Shown here piece after piece: positions 13,464-15,808 of a DNA stretch of 15,808 nt; position 1 is the stretch's first letter, and each line of letters begins with the position of its first letter. Origin of the DNA: CAWVWD01 sp965662365 (GTDB lineage Bacteria; Bacteroidota; Bacteroidia; Chitinophagales; Saprospiraceae); the NCBI GenBank assembly GCA_965662365.1, contig CBFIHR010000091.1, positions 1-15,808 of the forward strand. Direction: 5' to 3'. The notes under the pieces are model-generated. The model was given only the letters and a program-made list of their open reading frames with translations, was not told where the DNA came from and did no database searches. Both the position numbers and the translations under genes were made by a program.

Positions 13464-15188
13464 ATGAGCAGAATACTAAATCAGCAATTACAACAATATC
13501 GCTTTCAGATGGTCGAAGTCGTGAAAGACTTGCATCAAATGGCGATTGATATCAACAATACTTCCCTTTCGGAAATGGTCAGCGACTTACGCAATCGCAT
13601 TCACGAGCCGTTTATGTTTGTGATTGTCGGAGAGGTGAAAGTCGGCAAAAGTAGCTTCGTCAATGCGTTGTTAGAAACGGATAAAGAAGTGACAAAAGTC
13701 GCCCCCGACCCTTGCACCGATACGATTCAGCAGATTTTGTATGGCAAAAAAGAACAAACGCTTGTCATTAATCCTTACTTGAAAAAGATTTTTTATCCGG
13801 TTGATATTCTTAAAGAAATCGCTATTGTCGATACCCCCGGCACAAATACGATTATCGAACATCATCAAGAAATCACCGAGCGGTTTATTCCGGGTAGTGA
13901 TTTGATTGTATTTGTGTTTGAAGCTAAAAATCCTTATCGACAATCTGCGTGGGATTTTTTCGATTATATTCACAAAGATTGGCAAAAGAAAGTCATTTTT
14001 ATTTTGCAACAAAAGGACTTGATGAAAGCCGATGATTTGAAAACGAACATCAACGGGGTAATTAAACAAGCAGAAAAAAAAGGCATTTCAAACCCAAATG
14101 TCTTTGCGGTATCGGCGATGCAAGAACAAGAAGGCGATGAAAACAGTGGATTTCAGGCAGTTCGTGCATTTATTCGAGATAATATTACTGGCGGTCAAGC
14201 TCCAGTTTTGAAATTGACCAACAACCTGGAAACCGCTCAAAATGTGTCCAAACGGATTGCATCAGGTTTAGAAATACTGTCAGAACAATATCAAGCAGAC
14301 CTTGCTTTTCGCAATGATATTACCGAAACTTTGAACGAACAAGCGGCAAAATCTCAAAAACAAGTTGATATTTTAGTAGCGAATATGAGCGATAGTTATG
14401 ACAATATCACGTTAAAAACAGAAAAAAAATTACGGGAAGGTTTGGGCTTTTTTACCTTGTTGCGTCGCACATTCGCCGCTGTTTTTTCTAAAAAAGAATC
14501 CTCTAAAGCATGGTTAGATGAGATTGCAAAAAACTTAGAAACTGACCTAAACACGTCCTTGACGGAAAAATTGAATAACGGCGTTGGTGATATTGCGGAT
14601 AACATTCAGCAAATGCTTAAAATCATTGATATGAAAATTCGTAATTCCAAAACTGTACTCAAAGACAACCAACACATTTTCACGGATTTGTCCGAACGAC
14701 GGGCGAATGTCTTGCGAGATTTGCAAAATGAATTTTCCGCATTTATCAACAAATCAGAAAATTTTGCAGATGCGTCCATGTTTCCAGAAGAGGATAATTT
14801 TTCGCCAAATATCGCCACAGGAAGCGGGCTGGCAGCTATCGGAGTTATTTTAGCAGCCGTGACACAAGGTATGGTTTTCGATATTACAGGCGGTGTTTTG
14901 ACCGTCATCGGTTTAGCGATTTCGAGTTTCACGGTTTCGTCCAAACGCAAACAACTTTTTGAAGACTACAACGAAGCGATTACCAAAGGAAAGACCGCTT
15001 TGCAAACTGACATCACTCATCGGTTGAATGATTATATCAACACCATCAAAGAAAAAATCGACCGCAACTTCGATGATTTTGATGCACTTTTAGAAATTGA
15101 AAAACGTCAAGTAACCGAATATTCTAACAGATTTGAAAATGTTCAAGGTCGGCTTGAGGCATTGAAAAAGGCATTGGAAGCGTCTTAA
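13464..15188 (+). CDS. Bacterial dynamin-like GTPase
   Basis: A 574-residue large GTPase from the ATG at 13464. G1 is GEVKVGKSS (56-64), a candidate G2 threonine lies in DPCTDT (82-87), G3 is DTPG (123-126) and the G4 position reads LQQKDL (181-186) rather than [NT]KxD. A long helical stalk follows, then two hydrophobic segments at about 453-474 and 475-491 that could be a membrane-inserting paddle, and a C-terminal helical bundle (about 495-574) that folds back in dynamin-like proteins. Proteins of this group bind and remodel membranes upon GTP hydrolysis; some bacterial members support membrane repair or phage resistance. The in-frame TTG at 13410 would add 18 residues that only translate the hairpin repeat. 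A restriction Res gene follows 100 nt downstream on the same strand. Confidence 0.85.
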   Translation: MSRILNQQLQQYRFQMVEVVKDLHQMAIDINNTSLSEMVSDLRNRIHEPFMFVIVGEVKVGKSSFVNALLETDKEVTKVAPDPCTDTIQQILYGKKEQTLVINPYLKKIFYPVDILKEIAIVDTPGTNTIIEHHQEITERFIPGSDLIVFVFEAKNPYRQSAWDFFDYIHKDWQKKVIFILQQKDLMKADDLKTNINGVIKQAEKKGISNPNVFAVSAMQEQEGDENSGFQAVRAFIRDNITGGQAPVLKLTNNLETAQNVSKRIASGLEILSEQYQADLAFRNDITETLNEQAAKSQKQVDILVANMSDSYDNITLKTEKKLREGLGFFTLLRRTFAAVFSKKESSKAWLDEIAKNLETDLNTSLTEKLNNGVGDIADNIQQMLKIIDMKIRNSKTVLKDNQHIFTDLSERRANVLRDLQNEFSAFINKSENFADASMFPEEDNFSPNIATGSGLAAIGVILAAVTQGMVFDITGGVLTVIGLAISSFTVSSKRKQLFEDYNEAITKGKTALQTDITHRLNDYINTIKEKIDRNFDDFDALLEIEKRQVTEYSNRFENVQGRLEALKKALEAS

Positions 15189-15194
15189 ATTGAT

Positions 15195-15233
15195 GAAACT
15201 TTTAAAGTTTCGTAAACCTGATTTTTTTTTTTT
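15195..15233 (+). terminator. Hairpin followed by a 12-T tract
   Basis: The palindrome GAAACTTTTAAAGTTTC (15195-15211) is followed, 10 nt later, by twelve consecutive Ts (15222-15233). The gap makes it a non-standard terminator for the dynamin-like gene. The T tract lies 55 nt before the res start codon, so it may instead be part of the res promoter region, where slippage could change expression. Confidence 0.45.
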
Positions 15234-15288
15234 AATAAACCTTATATTCTCGAAATTATGATAAAAAATAATGACTTAACTTAATAAT

Positions 15289-15808
15289 ATGAAACTAAAA
15301 TTCAAACAACAAGATTTTCAAATAAATGCAGTTCAAGCCGTTGTTGATGTCTTTGACGGGCAACCGTTAACGACTAAGCAGTTTACACTTGAGAAGAGTA
15401 AGGCATTGGTTCAGAAAGCAAAAAATGCTGCTCAAGGTGTTCAAACTTTAGGACTTGAAAATGAACTACTCGAAGAAATAGGCTATCGAAATAGTGATCT
15501 TAGAATAACAGACAGCCAAATTCTTGAAAATATAAAAGCCGTTCAACGACAGAATGAAATTAGGGAAATCATAAACATCGAAAAGCCGCCTGTAAAAATC
15601 GGTATCAATCTAACCATTGAAATGGAAACTGGTACAGGAAAAACCTATACTTATATCCGGACGATGTACGAATTGCATAAAAAATACGGTTGGAGTAAGT
15701 TTATTGTGATTGTGCCGAGTATTGCGATTCGAGAAGGTGTATATAAGTCATTCGAGGTAATGCGAGAACACTTTCAAGAAATGTATGGACAACAAATTGC
15801 ACCGTTTA
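15289..15808 (+). CDS. res: Type III restriction enzyme Res subunit, N-terminal part (runs off right edge)
   Basis: The frame is open from the ATG at 15289 to the window end, 173 residues. It contains METGTGKTYTYIRTMYEL with the Walker A TGTGKT (114-119) and KFIVIVPSIAIREGVYKSF (137-155), the motif I/Ia region characteristic of the Res helicase-nuclease of type III restriction systems, preceded by the usual N-terminal MKLKFKQQDFQINAV segment. Res forms a complex with the Mod methylase and translocates on or cleaves DNA carrying two inversely oriented unmethylated sites. The DEAD/H box and C-terminal endonuclease domain would be beyond the edge. The expected mod gene is not upstream; a dynamin-like GTPase is. 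No clear TAnnTTTG promoter is visible in the 100-nt gap, so read-through from the GTPase gene is possible. Confidence 0.9.
   Translation, partial: MKLKFKQQDFQINAVQAVVDVFDGQPLTTKQFTLEKSKALVQKAKNAAQGVQTLGLENELLEEIGYRNSDLRITDSQILENIKAVQRQNEIREIINIEKPPVKIGINLTIEMETGTGKTYTYIRTMYELHKKYGWSKFIVIVPSIAIREGVYKSFEVMREHFQEMYGQQIAPF

Noticed and set aside
13671..14069. 132-codon minus-strand frame inside the dynamin-like gene
   Set aside because: It is fully antisense to the conserved GTPase domain and shows no recognisable protein features.

Overview
The window looks like chromosomal DNA from an AT-rich member of the Bacteroidota. Four observations point there: a secreted protein with a C-terminal type IX secretion (T9SS) sorting domain, promoter-like TAnnTTTG boxes with an upstream TTG, start codons without Shine-Dalgarno sequences, and a TPR/transmembrane/coiled-coil protein of the kind common in that phylum. 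I cannot fix the genus; a Saprospiria- or Cytophagia-like organism would fit. I see no rRNA, tRNA, CRISPR array or transposase.

Layout. Position 1-331 (minus) is the start of a type I restriction-modification methylase (hsdM) that runs off the left edge. A gene-free 600-nt stretch follows, holding a large imperfect palindrome (453-646) and a terminator-like hairpin (705-746). Next come an alanine/lysine/glutamate-rich coiled-coil lipoprotein (940-2784, +) carrying a perfect 116-bp internal duplication, and a divergent pair: a DUF434/PIN-like protein (2945-3652, -) and the ribosome-assembly GTPase EngB/YihA (3975-4586, +). Then come a PlsB/PlsC-like acyltransferase (4707-6407, +), a voltage-gated potassium channel with a C-terminal zinc ribbon (6491-7297, -), a small four-helix membrane protein (7567-8028, +), thioredoxin reductase trxB (8434-9369, +), a TPR membrane protein (9513-11114, -), a DUF192 lipoprotein (11210-11752, -), a T9SS-exported beta-propeller-like protein (11907-13283, +), a bacterial dynamin-like GTPase (13464-15188, +) and the start of a type III restriction Res subunit (15289 to the right edge, +).

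Most of the interior is ordinary housekeeping or envelope function (ribosome assembly, phospholipid synthesis, thiol redox, ion transport, secretion) with little operon structure; genes alternate in strand and are separated by terminators. The two ends are different: each carries a restriction-system gene reading out of the window, and the right-hand one follows a dynamin-like GTPase rather than the expected mod methylase.

The most unusual signal lies between genes. A 48-nt element occurs twice, in opposite orientation, so that each copy ends 15-16 nt before the start codon of one of the two divergent genes (DUF434 and engB). It contains a conserved hairpin with a GTAA tetraloop nested inside a second possible stem. 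Different inverted repeats sit just before the start codons of the acyltransferase and the dynamin-like gene, and the latter can form two mutually exclusive hairpins. These are candidates for 5'-leader regulatory RNAs or for a family of interspersed palindromic repeats.
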